Under the pieces are notes generated by a model. That model was not told where the DNA came from, made no database searches, and saw only the letters and a list, made by a program, of their open reading frames with translations. A stretch of DNA of 64,000 nt from Posidonia oceanica (Eukaryota; Streptophyta; Magnoliopsida; Alismatales; Posidoniaceae), in assembly GCA_037176725.1 (NCBI GenBank), contig JAZBRS010000077.1, forward strand, positions 3,720,001-3,784,000, in the 5' to 3' direction. Position numbers and translations under genes: made by a program. Positions 1-10,477 of this stretch are shown here, in pieces. Each line of letters begins with the position of its first letter. The first letter of the stretch is position 1.

Positions 1-365
1 CCTTTGGTTTTCTTGCTTCGTTTTGCGTGCCTGTTGGTTTTCTCGCTCCGCTTTGCGTGCTGCTTCTTTGTCTTGCACTGTTTTGTGTGCCCTTTGGTTT
101 TCTCACTCCGCTTTGCGTGCCGCTTCTTTGTCTTGCACCATTTTGTGTGCCCTTTGGTTTTCTTGCTCCGTTTCGCACGCAGTTCTGTTTTCTCGCACCG
201 TTTTGCGTGCCGCTTCTTCGTCCTGCACCGCTTTGCGTGCCCTTTGGTTTTCTTGCCCCATTTCGCGTTCTTGTTCTGTCTCTTGCATCGTTTTGCGTGT
301 CAACCTCGTTTCTTGCACCGTTTTATGTTCTTGCTTCGTGTCTCGCACCGTTTCGCGTGTTTTAC
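1..365 (+). repeat. 30-bp tandem repeat in LTR
   Basis: About 12 imperfect 30-bp units built on TTTGCGTGCC plus a CTTTGGTTTTCTTGC-like or CTTCTTTGTCTTGC-like half, alternating so that a 60-bp period is visible. Because 30 is divisible by three, several frames on both strands stay open, which explains the long apparent ORFs. A related array lies at 50645-51000 in the same position relative to the LTR core. Confidence 0.85.
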
Positions 366-1069
366 GTTGTTTCCCTCTGCATGTCGCTTGCATTGCCTGT
401 TTTCCCCGCTGTTTTGTTTTATCGCCCGCATTTGCATATAGGGCAGTGATGCTTACTGCCTGGAGTTCTCACGAGCCAAGTTTCGCCCGGTTCGGAACAC
501 AGACAGCGTTGCTGAGTGCTTAGATTGCACGTTTACTTTCCTGCACTGCATTCCCTCACTTGGAGCACACCTTTGAGCATCTAGATAGGCATTCATTGGC
601 ACTTAGGCATTCAAAGTCTGCATTTCCCTGCGTATGCGAGCGTAAGCCTAGAAAGACCGATTCTCGGGCATGTCGGGGGTGCCTAACACCTTCCCCGCGC
701 GTAACAGGAGTCCTTACCCTCTCTTGGCCCGTAATGACCATATCTGCCCTTATCCTAGGCACGAGTCACATCATTTGCATTCATTTGCATCTTATTTCTT
801 CTACATTGCCTTGCATTGCATCTTTTGCTTGGTTTTGCGTGATTATTCACGCATTTCCCCGGTTTTCCTTGTCTCCCGATTTAATAGACTTGGTGGCAAC
901 TCCGATTTTGTCTTATCTTCTTCTTTTCTTTCCCCTTTTTCTCTCTTTTAAATGTTTTCGAGTTAGGTCTTCCTTCTCGGACATAGCCGCTAATAGTGAG
1001 CCTGATTCCGATCGGTGCACGCGAGCTTTGGCAACGTGCATGGACGATCCGAACACTGGGATTACTACA
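1..1069 (+). mobile_element. 3' portion of a long-type Tat LTR, cut by window start
   Basis: This is the downstream part of an LTR. It holds a 30-bp tandem repeat (about 1-365), a short stem-loop at about 441-462 (GGCAGT and ACTGCC arms), a core shared by all LTRs here (about 640-720, containing GGTGCCTAACACCTTCCCC), a PBS-like fossil (891-906) and the terminus GATTACTACA ending at 1069. The same order occurs at 50650-51677, so it belongs to the long LTR type. No PBS follows at 1070, so the junction with the internal remnant is probably a deletion. The core is typical of Tat-lineage LTRs; it may include R and poly(A) signals, but that is inference. Confidence 0.75.
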
Positions 1070-2423
1070 GGATCCAAACCCTAGGTTCGCGTATTGCCTA
1101 AGGTAGCATCTTCGTCGCCCGCATGCTTCTTTTTATAGCATTGCCGGCTCGAGATGATGCCCGCAGTAGTGCGTAACCCAGGATCGTTTTCTCGGTTCTG
1201 CGTGCTTGGCATTCCGGTGCATACCTTGCATCCCACAGCATAACATCTCATGCATTGTGCCCTTATTCGCACTGCCGCTCCTCTGTGGTCCTTCCATCAA
1301 CTCCTGCATTCCGCTTTCCCTGGTCTTTTAGTACCCGCCACTGCATGCACATCCCCTGCTTTATCTTTTAGCATATTTACTTTCTGCGGTATCCCATGCA
1401 CTTGCATCGCCATTCGTCTACAGCTGAGCTTTGCGAATGGCACCCCCGTTGCTTGGCCTACATGCATTGGCCAGCAACAGCATTGTATTGCATTTCCACT
1501 TTTTCGCGTGCATGCACCATCCCGCTTTCCCCCAGAGGAGTTTCAGTGCAGTAAGCGTTAGTGTAAGCATATCATTTGCACAGCATTCTAATGTCTGCAT
1601 TCATCTGCATTTGCGTTCACTTTCCCACATTGCTTAGGACCCCCCCTTGCATTACATTGCCCCCTCTGCCTCTTCTGCCTATCTGCTGCCTCGCTTGGAG
1701 GTAAGCACTTTCTCCCTCTCGCGGCCTCGCGAGCTCCTACTTGCTTTACTTGTCCCGAACGGACAAGGGCCCTTGGTCTCCCCTAGACTAACAGCCTGCC
1801 CAAGCGGCAAGCGCGTTAGCCCTCCCGGAGCAGCTTTTTGTGCAAGCTTAGACAAGCAGCCAACTTGCCGCATTGCCCTGTAGAACCCCTTCTTCTCCAT
1901 GCATCACTCTACACTGCCCCAGCATTGACACAAGCACGCACAGCATTAGCACCTGCACTCTCAAGCATTAGCACCCAAGCATCAGCACTCACAAGCATTA
2001 GCAAGCATTCACCTCAAGCATCAGAACCTGCAAGCATTCAAGCACCAGCACTCTCAAGCATTAGCATCTGCAGCATAGCACCCCATGCATTAGTATCGGC
2101 ATTAGTGCCAGCAATCACCATGCATCAGCATAGCATCTCCCCATGCACAGCACTCGCACGCGCACTAGTTCAATGTCGGCATTCGCATCGCATGCTAGTT
2201 CTGCACTAACATCTAACCTAACATCTGCACTAACTTCTGCATTAGCACGCATTGCATTGCATTAGCATCTTGCATCTGCATTTGCATTGTGGCATCGAGT
2301 CATGATTTCCGGTGCATCCACCGAATAAGCGACTCACACCCACAGCAATTTGTGCTCCTGCCGGAGTCAGGTAGGGTGTCTTGTCTACCTTAGGCAGCGG
2401 TCTCGCTACGCTTGACCTCACTC
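1070..2423 (+). mobile_element. Deleted internal remnant (P0), noncoding
   Basis: No gag or pol similarity remains. Around 1160-1230 it matches, in opposite orientation, one unit of the 262-bp repeats in M1 (19450-20110). Around 1830-1880 it matches P1 9800-9850. From 1920 to 2290 it is a degenerate GCATTAGCAC-rich stretch like those upstream of the PPT in M1 and M2. The last 150 bp (2283-2423) match the 3' ends of the P1, M1 and M2 internal regions. It is therefore the 3' end of a pol-less element whose leader and gag were deleted. Confidence 0.65.
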
Positions 2424-2436
2424 AGGGAGGGGCATC
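2424..2436 (+). other. Polypurine tract (PPT)
   Basis: AGGGAGGGGCATC lies directly before the LTR start TGTAGACACC. Identical or near-identical tracts precede the LTRs at 10072 and, on the other strand, 18952 and 36037. It is the expected plus-strand primer site for reverse transcription. Confidence 0.85.
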
Positions 2437-2649
2437 TGTAGACACCCCATTCTGATAGCCCGGAAGTTGGTTGTTTTCTCCTACAGGCACGTGTGGACTC
2501 TAGAATGGCACTCCTTTTTCCAACCCCTTTTCCTAGCCCAAAACCTCACCTAAATCCCAAGCCTTTTCACCTTTTTCCACCTTTTTGGCCCAAGCCCAAG
2601 CCCATTTACAGCTTTTGCCAACTGAGCGTGTAGTACGCTGGAATAGGCA

Positions 2650-2745
2650 GCGTCCAACGTTGGACGTGTCCTGTGCCAGCGTCCAACATTGGACGTGCAC
2701 AGTGCTAGCGTCCAACGTTGGACGCCTCCTGCTCCAGCGTCCAAC
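2650..2745. repeat. Type-A palindrome array, three full palindromes
   Basis: The 18-bp palindrome GCGTCCAACRTTGGACGY starts at 2650, 2679 and 2708, and a half-site starts at 2737. The intervening 11-nt spacers differ. Period is exactly 29 bp. As RNA, each GTTGGACGY...GCGTCCAAC pair can fold into a 9-bp stem with an 11-nt loop. Confidence 0.9.
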
Positions 2746-3436
2746 GACTCGGTTACAGTAGCGGCTGCTCCGCCCCCTTCGGCTCACCGCCCGTCCACTC
2801 CACCGCCTCCCCGCACTTACTACCCGTCCCCTCTCCCACTCCATGCCATCCACTACCTTCCAAAGCCCACTTACTACCCATCTCTTCTCCATTTCAGCCG
2901 ATATCCCGCTCTCTAAGCCCTCACAGCCATTTGCCGCCTCTGTCAGCCACCAGCAGCCTCGTCGCCGCCGACTGACATGCCCATGCCCCTCCTGCCAACC
3001 CTCGTGGCTCCCTCACACCCAGAGCACCTGCCAAAGCCTGCCAATTCCTCTCTGAGCCGCTGCAATTTTGGCAGCAAACCCAAGCACCCATTGCACAAAA
3101 CCATGCCAACCGCCTTCTTCCTCAGAGAGCACAGACTAGCACAGCCCTTTTCCACCGCAATTCTAGACCTCCAGAGCGAGACCGAGTGTCCACCTTCCTC
3201 CTGGACCCTTCACCGACCTCTCCCATGCCTCCAGCAGCCCACACGAGCTCGCCGGAGTCAGCTGGTCGTCCACTTCCGCAGCGCCGGTGAAGGAGGTCGA
3301 CACACCGTTCCAGGCTGCGACGAGGTAAGCACTCTATCCCCGTAGGTCATGCATGCTAGTGTGAACGTTCCCATGCATTTTTGCATTTTTCTGAATCCTT
3401 TTGGCCATGATTTGTGGCCAGAAGAGAGTTCAGTGT

Positions 3437-3493
3437 GTTGGACGCACCAGCTGGTGCGTCCAACGTTGGATGCTGCAAGGTTAGGTGTCCAAC
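3437..3493. repeat. Type-A double-hairpin cassette
   Basis: GTTGGACGC, 10-nt spacer ACCAGCTGGT (itself a palindrome), full palindrome GCGTCCAACGTTGGATGC, 11-nt spacer, GTGTCCAAC. The same first spacer occurs in the cassette at 44522, marking the two as positional counterparts. Confidence 0.85.
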
Positions 3494-3674
3494 ACCCTGT
3501 CTTGCCTTGCTCCTGTTTTAATGCCTCCCATGCTTTGCTATTGCTTGTTTATCTGTGAATCCATGCAACATGCTTCCTTGAATGTTCTCTGATACTATGC
3601 CATGCCTATTTGTTTGTTCCATGCTTGTTTGAATCATCTTTGCATGCTCTGATGTCCATCTGTCTTCTGCCTGT

Positions 3675-3732
3675 GTTGGACGCCAAGGTGAGCCGCGTCC
3701 AACATTGGACGCTGGTTCACCTAGCGTCCAAC
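3675..3732. repeat. Type-A double-hairpin cassette
   Basis: 58 bp in the canonical layout: 9-bp half-site, 11-nt spacer, 18-bp palindrome, 11-nt spacer, 9-bp half-site. The second spacer resembles the reverse complement of the first (shared TCACC/GGTGA), so the whole block is an imperfect palindrome. Confidence 0.85.
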
Positions 3733-4055
3733 ACATCTGTTAGCTGTAGCTTGTTGCCATGCCTACATCTTGCCTATTTTTGATGCTATTTCCTGATTCA
3801 TGCTTGCTTAGAGATGCCTGGCCTCTATGGCACCCATGTTTAGGTTTGCTAGGTCTTTTCAAGTTGCATGCTTTCATTTTGCAAGTTTGAATCCTATGTT
3901 CCTATGCATGTTTCCTCTTTGCTTTGTTCTCTTGGATTAAATGCTTCCTATGCACGTTCCTCTTTGCTCTTATATGTTTCAGTAGCTTGCATGCATGTAG
4001 GTGGGGTCAGAGCTGAGCTTCCCCTTTAGAACAGGTAGGTCTGCATGCTTTGGTC

Positions 4056-4113
4056 GTTGGACGCCAGAGCCTTCAGCGTCCAACGTTGGACGTTGCTGGC
4101 TCTAGTGTCCAAC
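4056..4113. repeat. Type-A double-hairpin cassette
   Basis: 58 bp, canonical layout. The spacers share AGAGCC and its complement GGCTCT, again making a larger imperfect palindrome. A degenerate fifth cassette follows at 4285-4337, with about five bases missing from its first half-site. Confidence 0.8.
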
Positions 4114-4920
4114 GTCCTGGCTCCTCATCTTTTTGTTCAGAGCTTGCATGTCATTTCTGATCTCCTTGCTTGCATGTCTTCTACGTTTACATGCATGTTT
4201 AGCTTCCCTTTCAACTATTCTTCAGCTTTTAGGAGATTGTTTGCTTGTTTATGCATGTTTTTTGTGTGCTGTACCTCCCAGGGCGTTGTACACGAGCTAG
4301 CGTCCAACATTGGACGCCAGCCTAGCTCATGTCCAACACCCTGGTTGTGCATCTGGCCTGGCACTAGCTACAGGTAAGGTCTGATTGGTTTCTTATGCTT
4401 CCCATGCTTGCATGTCTGCCCTCTGCTCACCTCCAGTAGCATAACAGGTAGGCATTTATGGCATTTAGGCATTAGGCTAGCAATTCCCTATATTAGTGCG
4501 AGATTGCCTAAGAAAGACCGACTCTCGGACGTATCGGGGTGCCTAACTCCTTCCCCGTGCGTAACAAGAGTCCTTATCCTTTCTCTTGGCTCGCATCGAC
4601 CTTTCCTTTATCCTAGGCATGAGTCATAGTATAGCATAGCATAGCATAGCATAGCTTAGATTAGCATTGCATCCCTTTGCCCCTCCTTGCATCAGGTTTT
4701 ACATGTCTTTTCATGTATTACCCCTGGTTTTCCTTGTCTTCCAATTCAATAGACCCAGTGGCGACTCCAATTTGTCTTATCATTTCTTTTCTTTTCTTTT
4801 GCCAGCGTTTCCGAGTCGAGTTTCTTCCCTCGGATCCAACCACATATAGTGTGCCTATTTTGATCGGTGCACGCAAGCTTTGGTAACGTGCATGGACGAT
4901 CAGAATTCAGGATTACTACA

Positions 4921-5185
4921 CACGCACAATCCCATGCTTTGGCAAGGCCGAGGCTCCTAAAGCACCACCCCATTACTGCCTGAGCTTTGGCCAGGATTTA
5001 GATGGGGACCCACCTTTTCTGGCTTGGAGTCAATAAACCCATAGCCATGAGTGAGTCCGAGTAGGTGCCTACTCAGGACATACATGGTGAGAGAGCGCAT
5101 ACTAGGACGTTCATCTGCATGTGTGCCATTCATGTCACAGCTAAATAACTTTGCAGCCATCTAATTGCTTTGTTTGTTTCTACAG
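4921..5185 (+). mobile_element. P1 leader: stem-loop and candidate mini-intron
   Basis: This matches the end of the M1 and P2 leaders, but the PBS and the first several hundred bases are missing. A stem-loop at 5055-5079 pairs GTCC-GAGTAGG with CCTACTC-A-GGAC around a 2-nt loop. Just downstream is a splice-donor-like GGTGAGAG (intron would start at 5087), a branch-like CTAAT at 5161, and a T-rich tract ending in CAG at 5185. The putative intron is 99 nt. M1 and P2 have the same order. Confidence 0.55.
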
Positions 5186-6890
5186 GTCTCAAATCGCGCC
5201 CAGCTGTGCGCCCTTCGGTCGCATCTGCCCTGTATCCTGGCATACAGCTTCTGACTGTCCTGTTCCTTGCCTACTTGTTTGGATTCCCTCCATCCCCATG
5301 GGGGTCCATTCTTTGGCTCGTCGCCTCCCGCGGATTCCGGGGTTGATAATCAGTCTCCCCCTTTTCTTCTGGCCGGCATCCACCCCTTACACCTGGCACC
5401 TCTTCCTGAATCACTCCCTAGCCCAGCGTCCTTTGTCCCTTGTCTACCTGTGGCACCTCATGCTGAGGCACAAGGTCAACCCCCATCTTCTCTCGGCACC
5501 GATGGACTGAGCTATCAAGTGTCTCCTCTGTCTATAGGTCAGCCTCCTTGTTCCTCAACCTTGTCTTTCGCACCCTCAGCTATCACCTGTGATATCTCAT
5601 GCCAGGATGTCACTGCCCCCACCTGTTGTGGTGTTGCATCCATTGTCAGCTGTGCCCTCGTCCCCTTTGTGCCTGACCCTGGGTCCTCGCGCTGAGGCAT
5701 TTACCTCTACTTCCATAGGTTCTCCCACTGTTCTGCCTTGGGTAGCTCAACCAAACCTAGCCTTGCCAGTCCCAGAGTCTCTTGCATTTCCTGCAACCAT
5801 TGACTCCACTGTCTTGGCCACCCTAACCAATCCTTCTCTCTACTGGCTCAAGAAACACAGACCCTAGCTCAGGCCATGCAGAGCCAGCTATCTACTCTTG
5901 CACCTTCTGCACCCGCACCTTCTACGCCTATTCCTTTCGTGCCCCCTAGCCATCCTGCGCCCTCTGTATTTCCTACCCCTCAAAAGCAACGGTAGGGGAG
6001 GAAGCACGTCCGACGCCAACCTTCTGATTTTACTCCCTTGGGTAAGTCACTCAACTCTTTCTTCCCCAAGGTTGCACACCTTTTGGCGTTCTCTGAGGCT
6101 CGTCCACTACTGTATCCTCTTCCACAGTGGTATAGGGCGAACACATTCTGTGGATTTCATCGAGTCGGCAGACACCCGACGAGCGAATGCCACACTCTAC
6201 AGAATGCGGTCTAGGACCTCATTGACGCCAGGGACATCCAGAACCCTATTTTTGCACCTTCTCCCCTTCCTGCCTCTCCCGTCGAGCCAGTGCATCACGT
6301 CGCACTGGCCCGGCATGGACGGCAAACTAGGCAGAGGCGAGGTCGCCGCCTTGAGAGCGACTACACTCTGTTAGCTAGGCCTTTGAGTGCCATTCTCCCT
6401 ATGGTTGCACCATTCTTGAGGCTCCTGAAAGCTCGCCCGCCGTCGGACCCACTTCCACGGTGGTATGATGCGAACACTTTCTACGGTTGTCATTGGGCCG
6501 CGGGACACGTGATTGATGGCTGCTGCACTCTCTGAGATGTTGTTCAGGACCTGATTGGCGGGGAGGGCGTGTGCATGCAGGGGGCATATTTAGCACCCTC
6601 GACACCACTAGCACAACCTGACCCGTTCACCTACCCCTTTCTGGGTGCGCGACCTCCGAGGAAGCCGGAACCTTGAGGACCAATCCCTCCCCCCTGTCCT
6701 TGCTGACTCCTTTCCCTCCACGATGGATCCTTCTGGCCCCATCGGACTCGCTCCAGCCCCATTTACAGTCTTGCGTCTTGAGCTTCCCACTTCCTTGGTT
6801 CAGTCAGAACGACTATGCCAGGATGAGAGAGCATGTGACCAGAAACGCCAGCGGCGCGGGAGCGGACCCAGCACCTCCACCTTGACATGG
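5186..6890 (+). pseudogene. Decayed gag of pol-less element P1
   Basis: A Pro/Ser/Leu-rich N-terminal part (5267-5870, in shifted frames) resembles the N-terminal arm of M1 and P2 gag. The central Retrotrans_gag core readable in M1 and P2 is not seen here. The C-terminal part is recognisable in one frame at about 6000-6575 and contains two zinc-knuckle-like blocks: CGFH...H...C at 6149-6190 followed by a DLIDAR-like segment, and a second copy at about 6469-6575 (YGCH...GH...C, first Cys lost). Each is preceded by a PLPxWY-type segment, so about 110 residues are duplicated in tandem. P2 shows one copy. In-frame stops and frameshifts make it non-functional. Its role in an intact element would be RNA binding and particle assembly. 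Confidence 0.65.
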
Positions 6891-7272
6891 CTGACAGGTA
6901 AGCCCTTCTTACCTTCTTTTGCATTTACCTGCATTATCATTCAGTTTCTTTTGGTTTGTTGTTGCACTTGGCTTTTGCGTTTTTTCGCCTCATTCAGAAA
7001 ACAAAAACTTATAAAATACATCAAAACCACAAAAACATGCATTTTCGTTTCCTGCATGCACATATCATTTCCTACATTCCGGAAAATCCCAAAAACAAAA
7101 AATCAAAATATGCAAAACTACAAAAACATGCTCTCCCCTTTCTGCTGGTTTTGATTTTACCTCTTTATGAAAAAGCAGAAAACCATAAAAATCACAAAAC
7201 CAACAAAAATCCAAAAACATGTGTAAAACCCACAAAAACACATAAAAATTTGCATAATCCCAAAAACCCACT

Positions 7273-7536
7273 TTGGATGAACAAGCAAGCAGTGCCGAGA
7301 GGATGTCAAGCATCGACCACCTCAAGCAAAACTCACCCGAGCAGCGCCATCTCATTGCATGTGGCCACAGAGTGAGACTTAGAGCAGAACAGAGTATCTC
7401 ACTGAGCTCAAAATTCCAAAAGCGAGATCCACCCAACCAAGAGAGTCCACTAGACATAGAGAGGACCAAGGCAGAGCAGAGCATAGCCAAAGGTTGCCTG
7501 TACACACAGCAGAAGCTAAGGGTGTACGCTGAGTAG
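7273..7536 (+). CDS. Small ORF shared by pol-less elements, coding status doubtful
   Basis: This 87-residue frame has a counterpart in M1 (minus strand, 21843-22199) that is colinear over about 80 residues, including matching blocks such as NSPEQRH and GHRVRLRAE, without stops or indels. I do not recognise the protein. Differences between the two copies are both synonymous and non-synonymous, and identity stays as high downstream of the stop, so the open frame may be accidental. Confidence 0.2.
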   Translation: MDEQASSAERMSSIDHLKQNSPEQRHLIACGHRVRLRAEQSISLSSKFQKRDPPNQESPLDIERTKAEQSIAKGCLYTQQKLRVYAE

Positions 7537-8577
7537 ACAAACTCTTAACTCCTCATCTGGGACCGCTACCCCAAGAGGGCAAAGACATGCATATCCAAAA
7601 GAATAGAGATCATGTGAGAAAAAATATGATAACAAGATATGCATGCTGGGTAGAAAAGAAAAAATGAAGAAAGAAGCTGAAGAGAGAAGGCGCCCATGAG
7701 AGGAGTGACTCGGGCAAGCATCGAAGGCCCCTCAACTTTCAACTCTGAGAACCACATCGCCAACTGCACGGGAAACATTATCTAGAGGACCTGGCCCCAC
7801 CCTCCGAGCGCAGCAGCATGCTCCAATCCCTTGTGTAGGCAACAACTCTACCTCCTTGGCAGGCTAGATGCAACTCTAGTCACTCAAGAGGGGAAAAGAA
7901 AAATCTATTCGAGAGCGTCAAAAGCGGTAGTCGGTCTCCGAGGAATTAAGACAGAAGCTATGAAGCTACATCCAACGCTTCTGCTACCCACATGCAGCCA
8001 AAGGCTATACTCTGCAAAGCTGAGGCCTCATCCTGAACTAAGAGTGAGAATGAGAGCCACCAACCATGACACGACATGGCGTTGCTCGAGGATCGAGATC
8101 TCCTGAGTCAGCAAGTGCAGAAGCATCCTCTCTCCAAACAGCTGCTTTGAATCCGAAGCCACCAAAAACATGCGTGCTATAATAAACTACCTTCCCTTCT
8201 CCTTGTTTTCGAAAACCAGAGCCAAGGACGAGCACCTTTTGCCTAACCTTGCTCAGAGGCTCTGCATTTTTCAAAATTTTGGCTGCCCACCGCATTGGGT
8301 AGGTCCTTGATGACTGGCATGTCCAACGTTTGCCACTTTGTGGCGTAGCATCGCATGCCCGCTTTGAGACCATTGCACACCCACCACGATGGGTCCCCAT
8401 TTTCTCTTTGCATCACATTCCCTGCATTCATCGCTTTTTTCCGGGCTGGCAGCCCTAACTGCCCGGTTGACGCTCGTCAAAATGTCTGCATCGGGCTGGT
8501 ACCCCTAACTACTCGATTGGCAAGCACGTTAGTTTTGTCTCCACTTTGCATTTCGGTAGCAAAGGTGCTCCAGCTGT

Positions 8578-8605
8578 CCCCTGGTATCCTTTCTGATACC
8601 AAGGG
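8578..8605. repeat. GATACC-type hairpin
   Basis: 11-nt arms CCCCTGGTATC and GATACCAAGGG (one mismatch) enclose the 6-nt loop CTTTCT. Related hairpins are at 9211-9238, 20829-20856 and 37843-37870. Confidence 0.75.
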
Positions 8606-8736
8606 CATCTTTTTTGCTGCCCTGTGGTATCACTCCCCCATCTTTCTTTTAGGCCGATGCCCTATTCGTGCTAGGTCCTTCTGCAGCTTTTGCCCCACCT
8701 TCGGGCTCTTTTGCTCCTTTATCACTTTTCCTTTTT

Positions 8737-9113
8737 GCTTATGGTTGATAGGTCCGTAAACTATCGCTTATGGTTGATAGGTCCGTAAACTATCGCTTCC
8801 AGTTGATAGGACCGTAAACTATCGCTTCCGGTTGATAGGACCGTAAACTATCGCTTCTGGTTGATAAGGCCGTAAACTATCGCTTCCGGTTGATAGGGTC
8901 GTAAACTATCGCTTTCGGTTGATAGGACCGTAAATTATCGCTTCCAATTGATAGGACTGTAAACTAACGCTTCCGGTTGATAGAACCGTAAACTATCGCT
9001 TTCGGTTGATAGGACCGTAAAATATCGCTTCCGGTTGATAGGACCGTAAACTATCGCTTCTAGTTGATAAGGCCGTAAACTATCGCTTCCGGTTGATACG
9101 ACCGTAAACTATC
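8737..9113 (+). repeat. 29-bp tandem repeat, 13 copies
   Basis: Thirteen near-identical units of GCTTCCGGTTGATAGGACCG followed by TAAACTATC, with exact 29-bp register from 8737 to 9113. Each unit has a GATAG...CTATC inverted repeat around a 9-nt centre. The same motif is dispersed, not amplified, in M1 (for example 20740-20765 and 22420-22445, opposite strand). It lies between the two GATACC-type hairpins. Confidence 0.92.
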
Positions 9114-9210
9114 GCTTTTTTCAGGTTGGTACCCCTAACTACTCGATTGGCAAACACGTCAGTTTTGTCAGCATTCTCCATTTTCTTGGTACTAAGGGTG
9201 CTTCGGCTGT

Positions 9211-9238
9211 CCCCTGGTATCACTCATGATACCAGGGG
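9211..9238. repeat. Perfect GATACC hairpin
   Basis: CCCCTGGTATC, loop ACTCAT, GATACCAGGGG: an 11-bp perfect stem with a 6-nt loop. The M2 hairpin at 37843-37870 has an identical stem and a different 6-nt loop. Confidence 0.85.
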
Positions 9239-9311
9239 CATCTCTTTTTGCTGCCCTGTGGTATCACTCCCCCCTTTCTTTTGATCGGTAAGTCCGCGTA
9301 CTCACCGGCTA

Positions 9312-9677
9312 GCCTTCCCTTGTGTGACTCTGCTTGGAGTCGCGCCTGCTTGCTTCCTTGGACGAGGAGAAGCCTTCTCTTGCACGACTCTGCTTGGAGT
9401 CCCACCTACATGCTTCCTCGGGTGAGGAGAAGCCTTCTCTTGCACAACTCTGCTTGGAGTCCCGCCTGCTTGCTTCCTCGGGCGAGGACAGGCCTTCTCT
9501 TGCGCGACTCTGCTTGGAGTCCCACCTGCTTGCTTCCTCGAGCGAGGACAAGCCTTCTCTTGCGTGACTCTGCTTGGAGTCCCACCTGCTTGCTTCCTCA
9601 GGCGAGGACAAGCCTTCCCTTGTGCGACTATGCTTGGAGTCCCGCTTGCTTGCTTCCTCTGGCAAGGACAAGCCTTT
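9312..9677 (+). repeat. 60-bp tandem repeat, about 6 copies
   Basis: Units contain GACTCTGCTTGGAGTC, a 5-bp stem-loop, and a second nested hairpin made by GCTTG...CAAGC around CCTCG...CGAGG. Open frames on both strands (for example 9248-9769 and 9302-9784) follow from the 60-bp unit length. M2 has a 60-bp array at the corresponding place (37380-37805). Confidence 0.9.
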
Positions 9678-10058
9678 TTCTTCCTCGTCGCTTCGCGAGG
9701 TCCTGCTTGTTTTGTTTTCCTTGTTTTGGGCAGACAAGGACCTCTATTTTGTCGGGCTGGCAGCCCTAACTGCCCGGATGACATCCGTTATCTTGCCTGG
9801 CATCCCCTTTTGTGCAAGTTTGGTTTAGCCGCCAACTTGTCGCATTGCGTCCTTTTAAGCATTTCTTTGCATATCATAGCATCAACATTGCATCATGCAT
9901 TTGCATCATCATTTGCACTTGCATTGCGGCAATGGGTCATGACTTTCGGTGCATCCGCTGAATAAGTGACTCATGCCAATAGCATTTGTGCTCCTGTCGG
10001 TTCGGAGGGGTGTCTTTGTCAACCCTGAGCAGCGGCCTCGGTCCGCTTGACCTCGCTC
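9678..10058 (+). mobile_element. P1 3' internal end
   Basis: Noncoding. Contains the CGGGCTGGCAGCCCTAACTG motif near 9753 that recurs in the 3' regions of all elements here, a GCAT-rich stretch (9850-9935) and a final conserved block of about 150 bp leading to the PPT that matches P0, M1 and M2. Confidence 0.65.
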
Positions 10059-10071
10059 AGGGAGGGGCATC
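10059..10071 (+). other. Polypurine tract of P1
   Basis: AGGGAGGGGCATC immediately upstream of the LTR start TGTAGACACC at 10072. Confidence 0.85.
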
Positions 10072-10427
10072 TGTAGACACCCTGTTTTGGTAGCTGTTCG
10101 TCAGAGGATCTCTAGAAGCTCACTCGAATTGCGGCATGGCTCAACCAAAACCTCAAACCCAAAACTTCCCACCAAAACCTCAACCTAAACCTTATCCCAA
10201 ACCCAAAAATCAAATTCCAAGTCCTAAGCCCAACCTAGCCAAATCCAAATCCTAAACCCCATTTCAAATCCTACAAATCATTTCAAACCTAAAACCTCAT
10301 TTAAAGCCATAAAACCCTAAGCCCATTTCCAGCCCATCATAAGCCCATTACCCAAGTCTCAAAATAATTGAAACTCAAAGCTCAAATCCCAAGCCCGATT
10401 GGCCTGGCCCACTGGATCTCATGTGCT

Positions 10428-10477
10428 GTCGCCAGTCCAAGCGGCGACTAAGTCCTGTCGCCTCTCATAGTGGCGAC
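10428..10477. repeat. Type-B hairpin pair
   Basis: GTCGCC, 9 nt, GGCGAC (10428-10448), 8-nt gap, then GTCGCC, 9 nt, GGCGAC (10457-10477). Start-to-start distance is 29 bp; the two 9-nt loops differ. Confidence 0.85.

Larger units (their letters stand above)
2437..4920 (+). mobile_element. LTR1, complete type-A LTR (2484 bp)
   Basis: Runs from TGTAGACACCCC after a PPT to GATTACTACA at 4920. Five hairpin cassettes with GTTGGACGC/GCGTCCAAC stems lie at 2650-2745, 3437-3493, 3675-3732, 4056-4113 and 4285-4337. The conserved LTR core is near 4500-4580 and a PBS-like fossil (GTGGCGACTCC) is at 4759-4769. The start is AAACC/CCAA-rich, as in the other LTRs. It is preceded by the P0 remnant and followed by P1 without a PBS, so it is probably the 3' LTR of P0 fused to P1 by recombination. 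Confidence 0.85.
6891..8736 (+). mobile_element. P1 post-gag noncoding region
   Basis: Colinear with M1 20970-22700 on the opposite strand. It starts with an A-rich, CAAAAACA-rich stretch (6980-7260), then a well-conserved block (7273-7800) that includes an 87-codon frame at 7273-7536, then 7800-8460, equally conserved. The flanks of that frame are as similar to M1 as the frame itself, so coding is not demonstrated. A GATACC-type hairpin lies at 8578-8605 with a 6-nt loop. No pol domain is present. Confidence 0.6.

Noticed and set aside
4..523. Long overlapping ORFs on both strands
   Set aside because: They are frames kept open by the 30-bp tandem repeat; no domain and no start context.
2650..2745. 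CRISPR-like array (repeated palindrome with variable spacers)
   Set aside because: Spacers are only 11 nt, the DNA is a plant retrotransposon LTR, and there are no cas genes; better read as tandem stem-loops.
9248..9784. ORFs of 142-173 codons on both strands in P1
   Set aside because: Periodic translations of the 60-bp repeat, whose conserved property is hairpin structure and not protein.
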